This document shows, in pieces, positions 28,660 through 36,530 of a DNA stretch of 64,000 nt. Below the pieces are notes generated by a model, which saw only the letters and a program-made list of their open reading frames with translations, was not told the DNA's origin and searched no databases. The stretch's first letter is position 1, and every line of letters starts with the position of its first letter. The translations under genes and the position numbers were made by a program. This DNA comes from Vibrio ziniensis (lineage in GTDB: Bacteria; Pseudomonadota; Gammaproteobacteria; Enterobacterales; Vibrionaceae): the NCBI RefSeq assembly GCF_011064285.1, contig NZ_CP049331.1, positions 2,108,001 through 2,172,000 of the forward strand, read 5' to 3'.

Positions 28660-29262
28660 CTAAGAAGAGTAGTTTCGCTCAAAAACACCTGCGGGCATTT
28701 GCTGAATTTGATAATCGATCATAGCTTCAAATGCATCTAAAAGTGGCGAAAAATCGTTATCTGGCTGCATGATATTAAGCACATGAAAACCAGCTTCTAC
28801 CGTTGATAATGCATTTTCACTCGGCGCTTTGCGAATGCGATAATTACCTGTTAAATCTTCGGGCAAATGTAGACTCGGCAGGTGGTGCAACTGAGTATTC
28901 ACCTGCCACATTTTGTATGCTTTTTTCCATGTACCATCCAGCAAGATGATACGGATTTTTTGCCCTTCTGACAGGCTGATTTCTCTAGCAGATCGAGAAA
29001 CATCGTTTGGATACAGAACAAAATGTTGAACATCAGGTTCTGTTAAGAGTTGATTCAGTTCCTCATGCTCACGAAAATCTTCACCCACAAACAAACGGCT
29101 GTTTGCCAACGAGAGACTTAAAATTCTCGCCGTTCCCATCGGACGGTGTTCTTCTGTTGGATGTTGAAGGATAATAAGCTCGATTAGCGAATTAAGCGCA
29201 ACAATGTTGTCACAGATACACGCTTTATGCGCCTTCCCACACTGAGAACAATAACGAGACAT
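28660..29262 (-). CDS. tapT: tRNA-uridine aminocarboxypropyltransferase (DTW domain)
   Basis: TapT transfers the 3-amino-3-carboxypropyl group of S-adenosylmethionine to U47 of tRNA, making acp3U. The 200 residues start with a zinc-finger-like set of cysteines (CSQCGKAHKACIC). The DTW signature is in LLDGTWKKAYKMW, and LQHPTEEHRPMGTARIL is in the N-terminal half. Its ATG lies two bases from the divergent rhombosortase start, so each gene's leader lies inside the other. Confidence 0.88.
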   Translation of the reverse strand: MSRYCSQCGKAHKACICDNIVALNSLIELIILQHPTEEHRPMGTARILSLSLANSRLFVGEDFREHEELNQLLTEPDVQHFVLYPNDVSRSAREISLSEGQKIRIILLDGTWKKAYKMWQVNTQLHHLPSLHLPEDLTGNYRIRKAPSENALSTVEAGFHVLNIMQPDNDFSPLLDAFEAMIDYQIQQMPAGVFERNYSS

Positions 29263-29264
29263 TT

Positions 29265-29828
29265 GTGAATATTTACCTGTTTTTATCTTTAGTCACAGCG
29301 GTTTGTTTCGGGCTCCAATTTGAGTCCATCAGTCATGTAATGATATGGCAAGCCGATGCTATAGCAAATGGTCAGTGGTGGAGGATCGTAACAGGAAACC
29401 TGACTCATACCAACTTTACTCATTTGATGATGAATCTTTTAGGACTTTGGGTCATTAGTTATCTCTTTCATCCTAAGACTCGCCACTTTGCGGTGCTTAC
29501 ACTACTCATTTCCATTTGGATCGGTATTAGCCTGCTATTCACGGATATGAGCAACTACTTGGGTCTATCTGGAACACTGCATGGCTTATTCGCTTTTTAT
29601 GCTTTAAAAGAAGCATTAGGTGGGCGCAAAAGCAGTTGGCTATTAGTGCTTGGCGTGATTTTGAAAGTCGTCAGTGAGCAGTTATTTGGAGCTCCCGATA
29701 GTACAGCTGAAATGATTCATGCTCGGGTGGCGATTGAAGCTCACTTATCAGGACTCTTAGCTGGCATAACTTTGAGTGTAATTGAGTATATAAATAAGCG
29801 ACTTATACCATTCTGGAAAATGTCCTGA
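29265..29828 (+). CDS. rrtA: Rhombosortase
   Basis: This rhomboid-family intramembrane serine protease processes proteins with GlyGly-CTERM tails at the inner membrane. The 187 residues have six likely helices. The nucleophile Ser102 is in GLSGTLHGLFAFYAL, and the catalytic His160 is in EAHLSGLLAG. HTNFTHLMMNLLGLW is the rhomboid N-terminal helix motif. The start is GTG; no ATG is available in frame nearby. No GlyGly-CTERM substrate is encoded in this window; the neighbouring lipoprotein ends SGIYTFSK and lacks the tail. Confidence 0.85.
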   Translation: MNIYLFLSLVTAVCFGLQFESISHVMIWQADAIANGQWWRIVTGNLTHTNFTHLMMNLLGLWVISYLFHPKTRHFAVLTLLISIWIGISLLFTDMSNYLGLSGTLHGLFAFYALKEALGGRKSSWLLVLGVILKVVSEQLFGAPDSTAEMIHARVAIEAHLSGLLAGITLSVIEYINKRLIPFWKMS

Positions 29829-29890
29829 TCAGTGAATGGGCGTCGATAAGCAAACCCTCTGAGCCATGGATGGTATTAGATAATGAATGC

Positions 29891-29930
29891 AAAAAGAAAG
29901 GCTTGGTATCAAACCAAGCCTTTCTCTATG
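29891..29930. terminator. Bidirectional terminator between rrtA and the lipoprotein gene
   Basis: The 13-bp perfect stem AGAAAGGCTTGGT/ACCAAGCCTTTCT has a 5-nt loop. On the minus strand it is followed by a T run (TTTTTGCATT). It lies between convergent genes. Confidence 0.8.
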
Positions 29931-29946
29931 TTAGAGCAAATCGATA

Positions 29947-32900
29947 CTATTTAGAGAAAGTATAAATACCACTCCATGAATCCCCCTGCTCTGTACCATA
30001 TTCTTCATCCCATGCATCAGAATGAGACCAGATCTTAAGCGAGAACTCTATACCATCGGTATCAACCATATATATATAGTCCGTAAAGGTAAATGTTTGC
30101 TCAGTTTCAGTATCCGTAACAGTGATAACAACCGTTAACCTACCGGTTTCATCATCAATACTCCATGTAAACGGATAGCTTTCTGGCTCATCTCCTGGAT
30201 ATTCATAATCATAAGTACCAGATAAATCTGCGTTAAATGTATAGGACTCAGTTTCCCCTGCATCGTCTCCAGTAACAATACTTTTGCTTGTCATCACACG
30301 CGGAAGATCCGATAACATGAAATCGTTACTGAATTTAGCACTGGAGCCTGATTCTTCAAGACATGTTGCTAATGCTGATGAGAAATCTGAATAGCTAGTA
30401 AATGGAAGTGGTATATTTGCGTCGTCATCCCACTCATTAGTTGCATAAGTACACTCACCAATATCTGCGTTGTCTTGAACATCCGTGTATTTAGCAATCC
30501 ATATATCAGACTCTTCCACATCGTAGACAGCAAACGTCAATGGCTCGCCAGAAGTTGCATCTTTAATCAATGTGAGGTACTCATGTGGTTGTGTATCACC
30601 ATCATAGTAATTCTCTATCATTGAATCTTCATTGACCTGCCAATTGCGGCTACGAATGATGCCATTTTTGTAGTAATACATCATATTGTCTTCAGCATAA
30701 ACGTAAGCTCTAGTCTGCCCACTGCTGTTGATTCGAACTAAGTGTGCTCCTAATACATCACTTTCTGTAATGGTAGGAAGCGATGAACCTATACACGTTT
30801 CGTAAGCTGAAATTTGTGCTTGGTAATCGGCATACGAGCCGGAACTTTCTGTAATTGAACATGCATTTAAGTCTTGCAGAGTAAGAGTCGAAGACCAAAT
30901 TTCTGTTACAGCACCAACCTCATCGTCGACATAATCTTCATACCACTTGACATTCCATTGGTCAGCCGTGTAATCGATCAGAGCCCAGTAGGAAACATCA
31001 TCTGAACCATCATAAGTGATCTTCACTTGACCATTTTCGATTACCCAGTTTGCTAGATAGCCATACTCGCCATCTTTATAAACATCAAGCGAACCATCGG
31101 AATTGAACATGTAATCACGAGTACCACCAGCACTACGAACACGGTGGAAGTTCTGTCCTTCAACCATTTCAGCGGTAATCGCTGTTGCTCCATAGCAATC
31201 ACTAATTGCTGTTGCATAATCGTCGGTCGTTACAGTCGCACCTTCTTCACTATCCCCTGCACTACATTTAAACAAAGGCAGTTCAGCTACATCAATAAGT
31301 GCTTCTTTAGCGGCTGTACTGATTATTACAACGCTATCATCTTTAAGCAGTTCACCCTCTGTTTCTTTATTACCGATGTAAACAGCGCCTTCGTAAACAC
31401 TCACAATCATATCGTTGGTTGGTTCATCAAACGACTCTCCCCAAGTAGATGCTGTAGCGTCTGGAACAGAGAACTCGATCATGTCAACACCGTTGTCACT
31501 TGAACGAGTCCATTCACCTTCACCATCTAGCGATACGGTACCATCAGTCCAATCTACCGAGTAATATTCAGCGCTACCACTCACATCGCCTGAATTACCG
31601 ACAAATTTAACAAAGATATCCGAACCAATCGACATACCTTCTAAATCCACTGATGAACTCACGGTAGAAGTGGCAAAAATCAACTCATCAAGTGATGCCG
31701 CACCTTGCTGACCTTCATGGTTTAACTGAGCAACATATGGTTCCCAATCCCACAAGTAATAATGGTCTTGGTTTGGTGTCAGAGTCATCTTCAAGATATA
31801 AGATTCCGCAGGGAAGGTTGCTGTGACATCAGAATAATCTTCCCATTCGAATTCAGTATCAGCAATCACTTGTCCGGTTAACTCAGTCAACGAACCATTT
31901 AAGGTATATGTGATATCACTGTAATCCGTTGGATATGCGATCAACGAACTTCCAGACATATCAATTTGCCAGTAACCCGTTTGCGAGCTCCAACCGTTTG
32001 ATGTCAGCACCAAATCAGTATCATTATTGTCGACACTGCCTTCTGTCTTATTCGCTTTAAGCATTGTAGTACCAGTCATCGTGACCGTATCACCACTCAC
32101 GGAAAGCGTATCAACAAAAATTCTCGAAGTATCATTGTCATCTTCATCCACCCAAGGTGAATAAAGTGTTGTTTGAGAAGATAAATATTCAACAATCGCT
32201 ACAGTGTCTGTTGAGCCAATATCAGGATCTGTCGGATCAGCATCGTCAACATCGAGGACACCATCACCATCATCATCGGTATCCGCATTGTTACCTATTT
32301 TATCCCCATCAGTGTCTAGCCATTCACTAGCATCACTAGGGAATGCATCTGAATTATCTCCATAACCATCAGCATCGGTATCTAACCATTCGCTAGCATT
32401 CTCAGGGAATGCATCTGAATTATCTCCATAGCCATCGGCATCGGTATCTAGCCATTCAGTGGCATTATTCGGGAAAGCGTCTGAGTTATCACCATAAGTA
32501 TCCCCATCTGAATCTAACCACTCAGCAGGATCATTAGGGAAAGCATCCGAATTATCGCCATAGCCGTCTTTATCGGTATCTAACCATTCAGCAGCATTAT
32601 TAGGGAAGGCATCTGAATTATCGCCATGGCCATCACCATCAGTATCCATGGTTTCAGTTGGGTCTTCAGGGAAAGCATCCTCTTCATCTTTAGTGCCATC
32701 ACCATCAGTATCTGTATAGACTAGCCCGTCACCATCAACATAAACAGCGTCTAGTTCATCTTCGGTGCTATTTTCTTTAGCCGCAGTGACTTGAGTTTTA
32801 ATAGTTGCAGCGACGACCGCTAAAGTGGAGCTAAGATCATTCTCACTATTATTAAGCTCCTCTATTGTCGCAGGCATTAAACCTGAGGAAACTAAGCTTT

Positions 32901-33432
32901 TAGCAACAAACGCTGCCAATTTGCTTTCACTGCCTTCAGCCTTGTAATCTGATAATATGTCATCGACCTCAATGTCAAACTCCTCCGCGACCGCGGCAAG
33001 AGCTTCACTTTCTGTCATTCCTTGACTAATACTCTTCTGTAAATAAGTTGTAAGAGGTGTTACTTGAGGGACACCCGGAGGTGCGTACATAGGCATGCTT
33101 CTTGTGACTGCCAGACCCGTATCTTCGTCAATGGTCTCTCCAGCAGTCACTTGAACAATCAGCATATAACTTTCGGGAGATTCAATTCCTGTCGTATCTA
33201 AAGTTGCAGCTCCACCAACTCCTGTTGTTGCTGAAGGCTCATCTTCATCCCATTCATAGTTTCCATTGACATCAAGCCATACAAAAGCATTTTGTAAATA
33301 ACCATCAATCGCTTTTACACTGTAACTTGTGGCAGAAGGAGATGTAGAACTGCTATCACCACCTCCTCCACAACCATATAACGCTAAAGTACTCGTTAAC
33401 CCTAGCGCGACCACTGATGCTTTGATCTGCAT
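29947..33432 (-). CDS. Large calcium-repeat lipoprotein with three copies of a cysteine-pair module
   Basis: This is an exported lipoprotein of 1161 residues whose function I do not know. A signal peptide ends in lipobox LALYGC, followed by a GGGG stretch. A DGYLQNAFVWLDVNGNYEWDEDEP segment follows near residue 45, which looks like an EF-hand-like or Sdr-type calcium segment. Six 22-residue thrombospondin type-3-like repeats fill 241-372, each with DTDxDGYGDNSDAFP. A beta-rich middle follows. Three diverged modules start at Cys723, Cys858 and Cys994, each with a second cysteine. The start is at MQIKASV (33432), with AAGGA upstream. It is very acidic, as expected for calcium binding. Confidence 0.8.
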   Translation of the reverse strand: MQIKASVVALGLTSTLALYGCGGGGDSSSTSPSATSYSVKAIDGYLQNAFVWLDVNGNYEWDEDEPSATTGVGGAATLDTTGIESPESYMLIVQVTAGETIDEDTGLAVTRSMPMYAPPGVPQVTPLTTYLQKSISQGMTESEALAAVAEEFDIEVDDILSDYKAEGSESKLAAFVAKSLVSSGLMPATIEELNNSENDLSSTLAVVAATIKTQVTAAKENSTEDELDAVYVDGDGLVYTDTDGDGTKDEEDAFPEDPTETMDTDGDGHGDNSDAFPNNAAEWLDTDKDGYGDNSDAFPNDPAEWLDSDGDTYGDNSDAFPNNATEWLDTDADGYGDNSDAFPENASEWLDTDADGYGDNSDAFPSDASEWLDTDGDKIGNNADTDDDGDGVLDVDDADPTDPDIGSTDTVAIVEYLSSQTTLYSPWVDEDDNDTSRIFVDTLSVSGDTVTMTGTTMLKANKTEGSVDNNDTDLVLTSNGWSSQTGYWQIDMSGSSLIAYPTDYSDITYTLNGSLTELTGQVIADTEFEWEDYSDVTATFPAESYILKMTLTPNQDHYYLWDWEPYVAQLNHEGQQGAASLDELIFATSTVSSSVDLEGMSIGSDIFVKFVGNSGDVSGSAEYYSVDWTDGTVSLDGEGEWTRSSDNGVDMIEFSVPDATASTWGESFDEPTNDMIVSVYEGAVYIGNKETEGELLKDDSVVIISTAAKEALIDVAELPLFKCSAGDSEEGATVTTDDYATAISDCYGATAITAEMVEGQNFHRVRSAGGTRDYMFNSDGSLDVYKDGEYGYLANWVIENGQVKITYDGSDDVSYWALIDYTADQWNVKWYEDYVDDEVGAVTEIWSSTLTLQDLNACSITESSGSYADYQAQISAYETCIGSSLPTITESDVLGAHLVRINSSGQTRAYVYAEDNMMYYYKNGIIRSRNWQVNEDSMIENYYDGDTQPHEYLTLIKDATSGEPLTFAVYDVEESDIWIAKYTDVQDNADIGECTYATNEWDDDANIPLPFTSYSDFSSALATCLEESGSSAKFSNDFMLSDLPRVMTSKSIVTGDDAGETESYTFNADLSGTYDYEYPGDEPESYPFTWSIDDETGRLTVVITVTDTETEQTFTFTDYIYMVDTDGIEFSLKIWSHSDAWDEEYGTEQGDSWSGIYTFSK
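32221..32712 (-). repeat. 66-bp tandem coding repeats (thrombospondin type-3-like)
   Basis: Six units of 66 bp (22 codons) run from 32712 down to 32317. A degenerate DxDxDGDGVxDxxD segment extends to 32221. Neighbouring units are highly similar in DNA, so copy number may change by recombination. They encode acidic calcium-type loops of the lipoprotein and are not a CRISPR array. Confidence 0.85.
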
Positions 33433-33769
33433 AGAACAATCCTTTTCTCTAATGAGATTTATATTTATTGGGTGAATATCACACAAAATAATTAAACTCA
33501 TGAAAAAATATGTCAAATGACTTCTATATGACAAAAAACATCAAAAGAAAAAATAATATAAATAAAATCAATAAATTAAAATAACAAAAATATTAACTAC
33601 ATTAATAAGTAATGACTAATTCAAAGAAACAACGTTGGCAAATCATAAACATACAAAAATATTACGCAAATCTAACATAGAATTGACAATATATTTAAAA
33701 ACGTGATCAGCATCACTCCAAGGTGCTTATTTACCGTATGTCATTAATACCAAGTATTGGCGGAGGGGA
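33433..33769. other. AT-rich upstream region of the lipoprotein gene
   Basis: No gene is supported. A possible minus-strand promoter is TTGACA (33511-33516) and TAATTA (33489-33494), 16 bp apart, which would give a leader of about 50 nt. Farther up, CGTGATCAGCATCACT (33702-33717) matches GTGA-N6-TCAC, the core of a CRP site. TATGTT at 33675-33680 would place it at -41.5 of a second promoter. Both promoters are predictions by eye. Confidence 0.4.
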
Positions 33770-33806
33770 TCAAAAAATATAAAACCTGCCGAAGCAGGTT
33801 TTATAA
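33770..33806 (-). terminator. Terminator of sohB
   Basis: On the minus strand AAAACCTGC pairs with GCAGGTTTT around a TTCG tetraloop, followed by ATATTTTTTG. It begins 18 bases past the sohB stop codon. Confidence 0.85.
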
Positions 33807-33823
33807 AAAGTTCGATTTTCAAC

Positions 33824-34882
33824 TTATAGGATTGGACGCTGGCCTCGGCTAATCAGTTTTAATAGCACACTGTCAGCGGCTTCACCGGCAACACCTGCCA
33901 GTTTATCAGTCAGCTTTTTCTTCTGAACGTAACGAATAGCTAGAACTGTCTTCTCTTTGCACGCTTCTACAATCAAGTCGTCTGAGGTTTTAATTTCGTC
34001 AACCAAACCTAACTCTTTTGCTTGCGTACCAAACCAGTGCTCACCGGTTGCTACTTTTTCTAGATCCAACTCAGGACGACGTTCACGGATAAAGTCTTTA
34101 AACAATACATGCGTTTCTTCTAGCTCTTGCTTGAATTTTTCACGCGCCTTATCCGTATTTTCACCGAACATCGTCAATGTACGTTTATATTCACCAGCGG
34201 TTAATTGTTCATATTCAATATCGTGTTTTTTCAGTAATTTATTGAAGTTAGGTAGCTGTGCTATCACACCAATTGAACCCACAATAGCAAAAGGTGCTGA
34301 AACAATCTTGTCAGCAATACATGCCATCATGTAGCCGCCGCTCGCTGCCACTTTATCTACCGAAATGGTCAGCGGTAAACCAGCAGCTTTAATACGGTCA
34401 AGTTGCGAAGACGCTAAACCGTAGCCATGAACCATGCCGCCACCGGTTTCAAGGCGCAGTAATACTTCGTCACCTTTCTGAGCAACCGCCAGTATTGCTG
34501 TGACCTCTTGACGCAATGAAGCCACTTCTTTGGCGTCAATGCTGCCGTGGAAATCCAACACAAATAGGTGAGATTCACGTTCTTCTTTTAACTCGCCCGC
34601 TTTTGCAGCTTTCTTAACTGCTTTTTCGCGCTCTTTATGTTTTTCTTTCTCGCTTTTCGCTTCCGCTTTATGACGAGCTTTCAAAAAAGATTCATCGTGC
34701 AAGTGTGCTTCTAAATGTTCAGCATTTTCTTTGTTCTGCTTAGTTAAGTCGGTCACTTCTAACTCGCCTTTAGCCGCACCTCTTCCGCCAACGGATTTAA
34801 CAATGACTAACAACACAACGATCGCAATCACAACTGTCGCGATCTTGGCTAAAAATAAGCCATAGTCCAACAAAAATTCCAA
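33824..34882 (-). CDS. sohB: SohB inner-membrane-anchored serine peptidase (S49 family)
   Basis: SohB is a periplasmic, membrane-anchored protease related to SppA. An N-terminal helix (LFLAKIATVVIAIVVLLVIV) is followed by a charged Lys/Glu-rich region and the S49 domain. The domain holds LRLETGGGMVHGYGLASSQL, the nucleophile serine in FAIVGSIGVIAQ and the lysine in AGEYKRTLTMFGEN. I place the start at TTG 34882, giving MEFLLDYGLFLAK, which aligns with E. coli MELLSEYGLFLAK. It puts AAGAGG nine bases upstream. The ATG at 34891 would abut that site with no spacer. It is divergent from yciK, as sohB is near yciK in E. coli. Confidence 0.9.
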   Translation of the reverse strand: MEFLLDYGLFLAKIATVVIAIVVLLVIVKSVGGRGAAKGELEVTDLTKQNKENAEHLEAHLHDESFLKARHKAEAKSEKEKHKEREKAVKKAAKAGELKEERESHLFVLDFHGSIDAKEVASLRQEVTAILAVAQKGDEVLLRLETGGGMVHGYGLASSQLDRIKAAGLPLTISVDKVAASGGYMMACIADKIVSAPFAIVGSIGVIAQLPNFNKLLKKHDIEYEQLTAGEYKRTLTMFGENTDKAREKFKQELEETHVLFKDFIRERRPELDLEKVATGEHWFGTQAKELGLVDEIKTSDDLIVEACKEKTVLAIRYVQKKKLTDKLAGVAGEAADSVLLKLISRGQRPIL

Positions 34883-34971
34883 TGTACTCATCCTCTTCAA
34901 TGCGAATTGGTGTATTGTAACCACCTTGTCATCATGACTTAAAGTAAATCATAACAATAAGGATACGTAAC

Positions 34972-35715
34972 GTGGATTATTCAGTGTCTGCAAACGCCCT
35001 AAAAGATAAAGTAATTTTAGTTACAGGTGCTGGTGACGGCATTGGTAAACAAGCAGCCATCACTTATGCCGCACAAGGCGCGACAGTGATTTTGCTTGGG
35101 CGCACTGTAAAGAAGTTAGAACAAACCTACGATGAAATTGAAGCCGCTGGCTATGCTCAGCCGGCTATTGTTCCTTTAGATATGAAGGGCGCGACCAAGC
35201 AAAACTATCTGGATATGGTAGATACCATTGAAGGTCAGTTTGGTCGTTTAGACGGTGTACTGCACAACGCAAGTATTTTGGGTGTACTTAGCCCGTTTGA
35301 TCAAATCGGTGAAGACTCTTATGACGATGTAATGCAAGTCAACGTCAAAGCACAGTTCCTGATGACTCAAGCTCTGTTGCCTCTACTGCATAAATCTGAC
35401 GATGCTCGCATTATCTTTACCAGCTCAACAGTGGGTCATTCCGGTCGTGCTTTCTGGGGTACCTATGCAATGTCTAAGTTTGCAACGGAAGGCATGATGC
35501 AAGTACTCGCAGATGAACTTAGTGACACTAATATTCGTGTCAATGCTATCAACCCTGGTGGTACCCGTACAGGAATGCGTGCAAAAGCTTTCCCAGCAGA
35601 AGATGCAGAGTTGCTGAAAACACCAAAGGACATAATGCCGCTATACCTGTATTTGATGGCGCCTGAAGGCAAATCAGTCAATGGTCAATGCATTGATGCT
35701 CAACCTAAAAAGTAA
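34972..35715 (+). CDS. yciK: YciK-family short-chain dehydrogenase
   Basis: This is an NAD(P)-dependent oxidoreductase of unknown physiological substrate. The 247 residues show the nucleotide-binding VTGAGDGIGKQAA, LHNASILG, the catalytic serine in FTSSTVGHSG and YxxxK in YAMSKFATEG. It aligns with E. coli YciK from the first residues, which supports the GTG start; AAGGA lies upstream. It shares a 90-bp promoter region with divergent sohB. Confidence 0.9.
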   Translation: MDYSVSANALKDKVILVTGAGDGIGKQAAITYAAQGATVILLGRTVKKLEQTYDEIEAAGYAQPAIVPLDMKGATKQNYLDMVDTIEGQFGRLDGVLHNASILGVLSPFDQIGEDSYDDVMQVNVKAQFLMTQALLPLLHKSDDARIIFTSSTVGHSGRAFWGTYAMSKFATEGMMQVLADELSDTNIRVNAINPGGTRTGMRAKAFPAEDAELLKTPKDIMPLYLYLMAPEGKSVNGQCIDAQPKK

Positions 35716-35736
35716 TTACTAAGTTTCCCAACGATT

Positions 35737-35772
35737 CAAAGCCTTGCTTCTTTAGCGAGGCTTTGTTGTTTC
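35737..35772 (+). terminator. Terminator of yciK
   Basis: CAAAGCCTTGC pairs with GCGAGGCTTTG (11 bp, one wobble, 7-nt loop) and is followed by TTGTTTCT. It lies 21 bases past the yciK stop and isolates it from the SOS cassette. Confidence 0.75.
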
Positions 35773-35815
35773 TAAATCTTACTTTTTTCTTGAATGTTCT
35801 AATTAACAAAATATA

Positions 35816-35831
35816 CTGTACAAATATACAG
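35816..35831. promoter_or_regulatory. LexA box (SOS operator) of imuA-imuB-dnaE2
   Basis: CTGTACAAATATACAG matches the CTGT-N8-ACAG LexA consensus exactly in both half-sites. It ends 10 bases before the imuA start codon, so LexA would block initiation of the whole cassette. Confidence 0.9.
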
Positions 35832-35841
35832 GTAAATTGTT

Positions 35842-36528
35842 ATGTATGAACTAATCGAACACCTCAAAAACAAACATTGGCTGTGGCAAGGCTCTGAAAC
35901 AAAGTATGAGCTGAACACTCACTCTACTGGATTTAATGCGCTGGATGAAAAACTTGCCGGAGGATTTCCTCCGCATGGTGTAGTTGAAATTCAATCGCAG
36001 TCTGGTATTGGTGAATTACGCCTTATCTACCCTTATCTGAAACAGCACGATAAGCGCTTAACTGTGTTCATTAATCCGCCGGGCATAGTACAGGCGGAAA
36101 GCTTAAAGTTTGAAGGTATCGAACTTGATAACGTGCTGGTGGTGACACCTAGAAACCACAAAGAATCATTGTGGGCAGCAGAGCAATGCTTAAAAAGCGG
36201 TGCATGCAGACAAGTTTTATTGTGGCTAGATAACCTAGAAGTTCATCAGGTGCGTCGTTTGAATGTAGCCAGCGAAACAGGTAATTGCCTGCAATTTCTC
36301 TTCCGTTCACCTCAAGAAAGTGCATTTTCACTACCAGTATCACTGAGTATCTCGTTACAGTCCTACCCACAAGGGCTGAAGATTAGTGTACCCAAACGTA
36401 AAGGCGGATGGCCTTTAGGTGCCTTCAACCTAGCTATGTCTGAACGTTGGCCAAACTTGGTGATGCCACATTCATCTCCACAATCATCTTCAACAGTGAT
36501 CACTTTCCCTAAACGAATGCAGGGCTGA
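35842..36528 (+). CDS. imuA: ImuA, SulA/RecA-like translesion synthesis accessory protein
   Basis: ImuA is the small accessory factor of the mutasome. It is distantly related to SulA and RecA and is thought to link ImuB and DnaE2 to RecA or DNA. The 228 residues contain STGFNALDEKLAGGFPPHGVVEI, the start of a RecA-like core with a degenerate Walker A (SQSGIGELRL). VFINPPGIVQAE and ACRQVLLWLDNLEVHQVRRLN follow. The gene sits immediately behind a LexA box and ends two bases before imuB. Confidence 0.92.
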   Translation: MYELIEHLKNKHWLWQGSETKYELNTHSTGFNALDEKLAGGFPPHGVVEIQSQSGIGELRLIYPYLKQHDKRLTVFINPPGIVQAESLKFEGIELDNVLVVTPRNHKESLWAAEQCLKSGACRQVLLWLDNLEVHQVRRLNVASETGNCLQFLFRSPQESAFSLPVSLSISLQSYPQGLKISVPKRKGGWPLGAFNLAMSERWPNLVMPHSSPQSSSTVITFPKRMQG

Positions 36529-36530
36529 CG

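Noticed and set aside
31144..31503. 119-codon plus-strand frame with many cysteines
   Set aside because: It is antisense to the lipoprotein gene and is explained by codon bias of that gene; no ribosome-binding site.
32221..32712. Regular repeats resembling a CRISPR or satellite array
   Set aside because: They are in frame, encode 22-residue acidic repeats of the lipoprotein, have no spacers and no cas genes nearby.
29947..33432. The lipoprotein as a substrate of the adjacent rhombosortase
   Set aside because: Its C-terminus (SGIYTFSK) has no glycine pair, hydrophobic helix or basic tail of a GlyGly-CTERM.
33433..33534. 34-residue N-terminal extension of the lipoprotein
   Set aside because: It would put the lipobox signal peptide in the interior; the ATG at 33432 has a good ribosome-binding site and a complete signal peptide.
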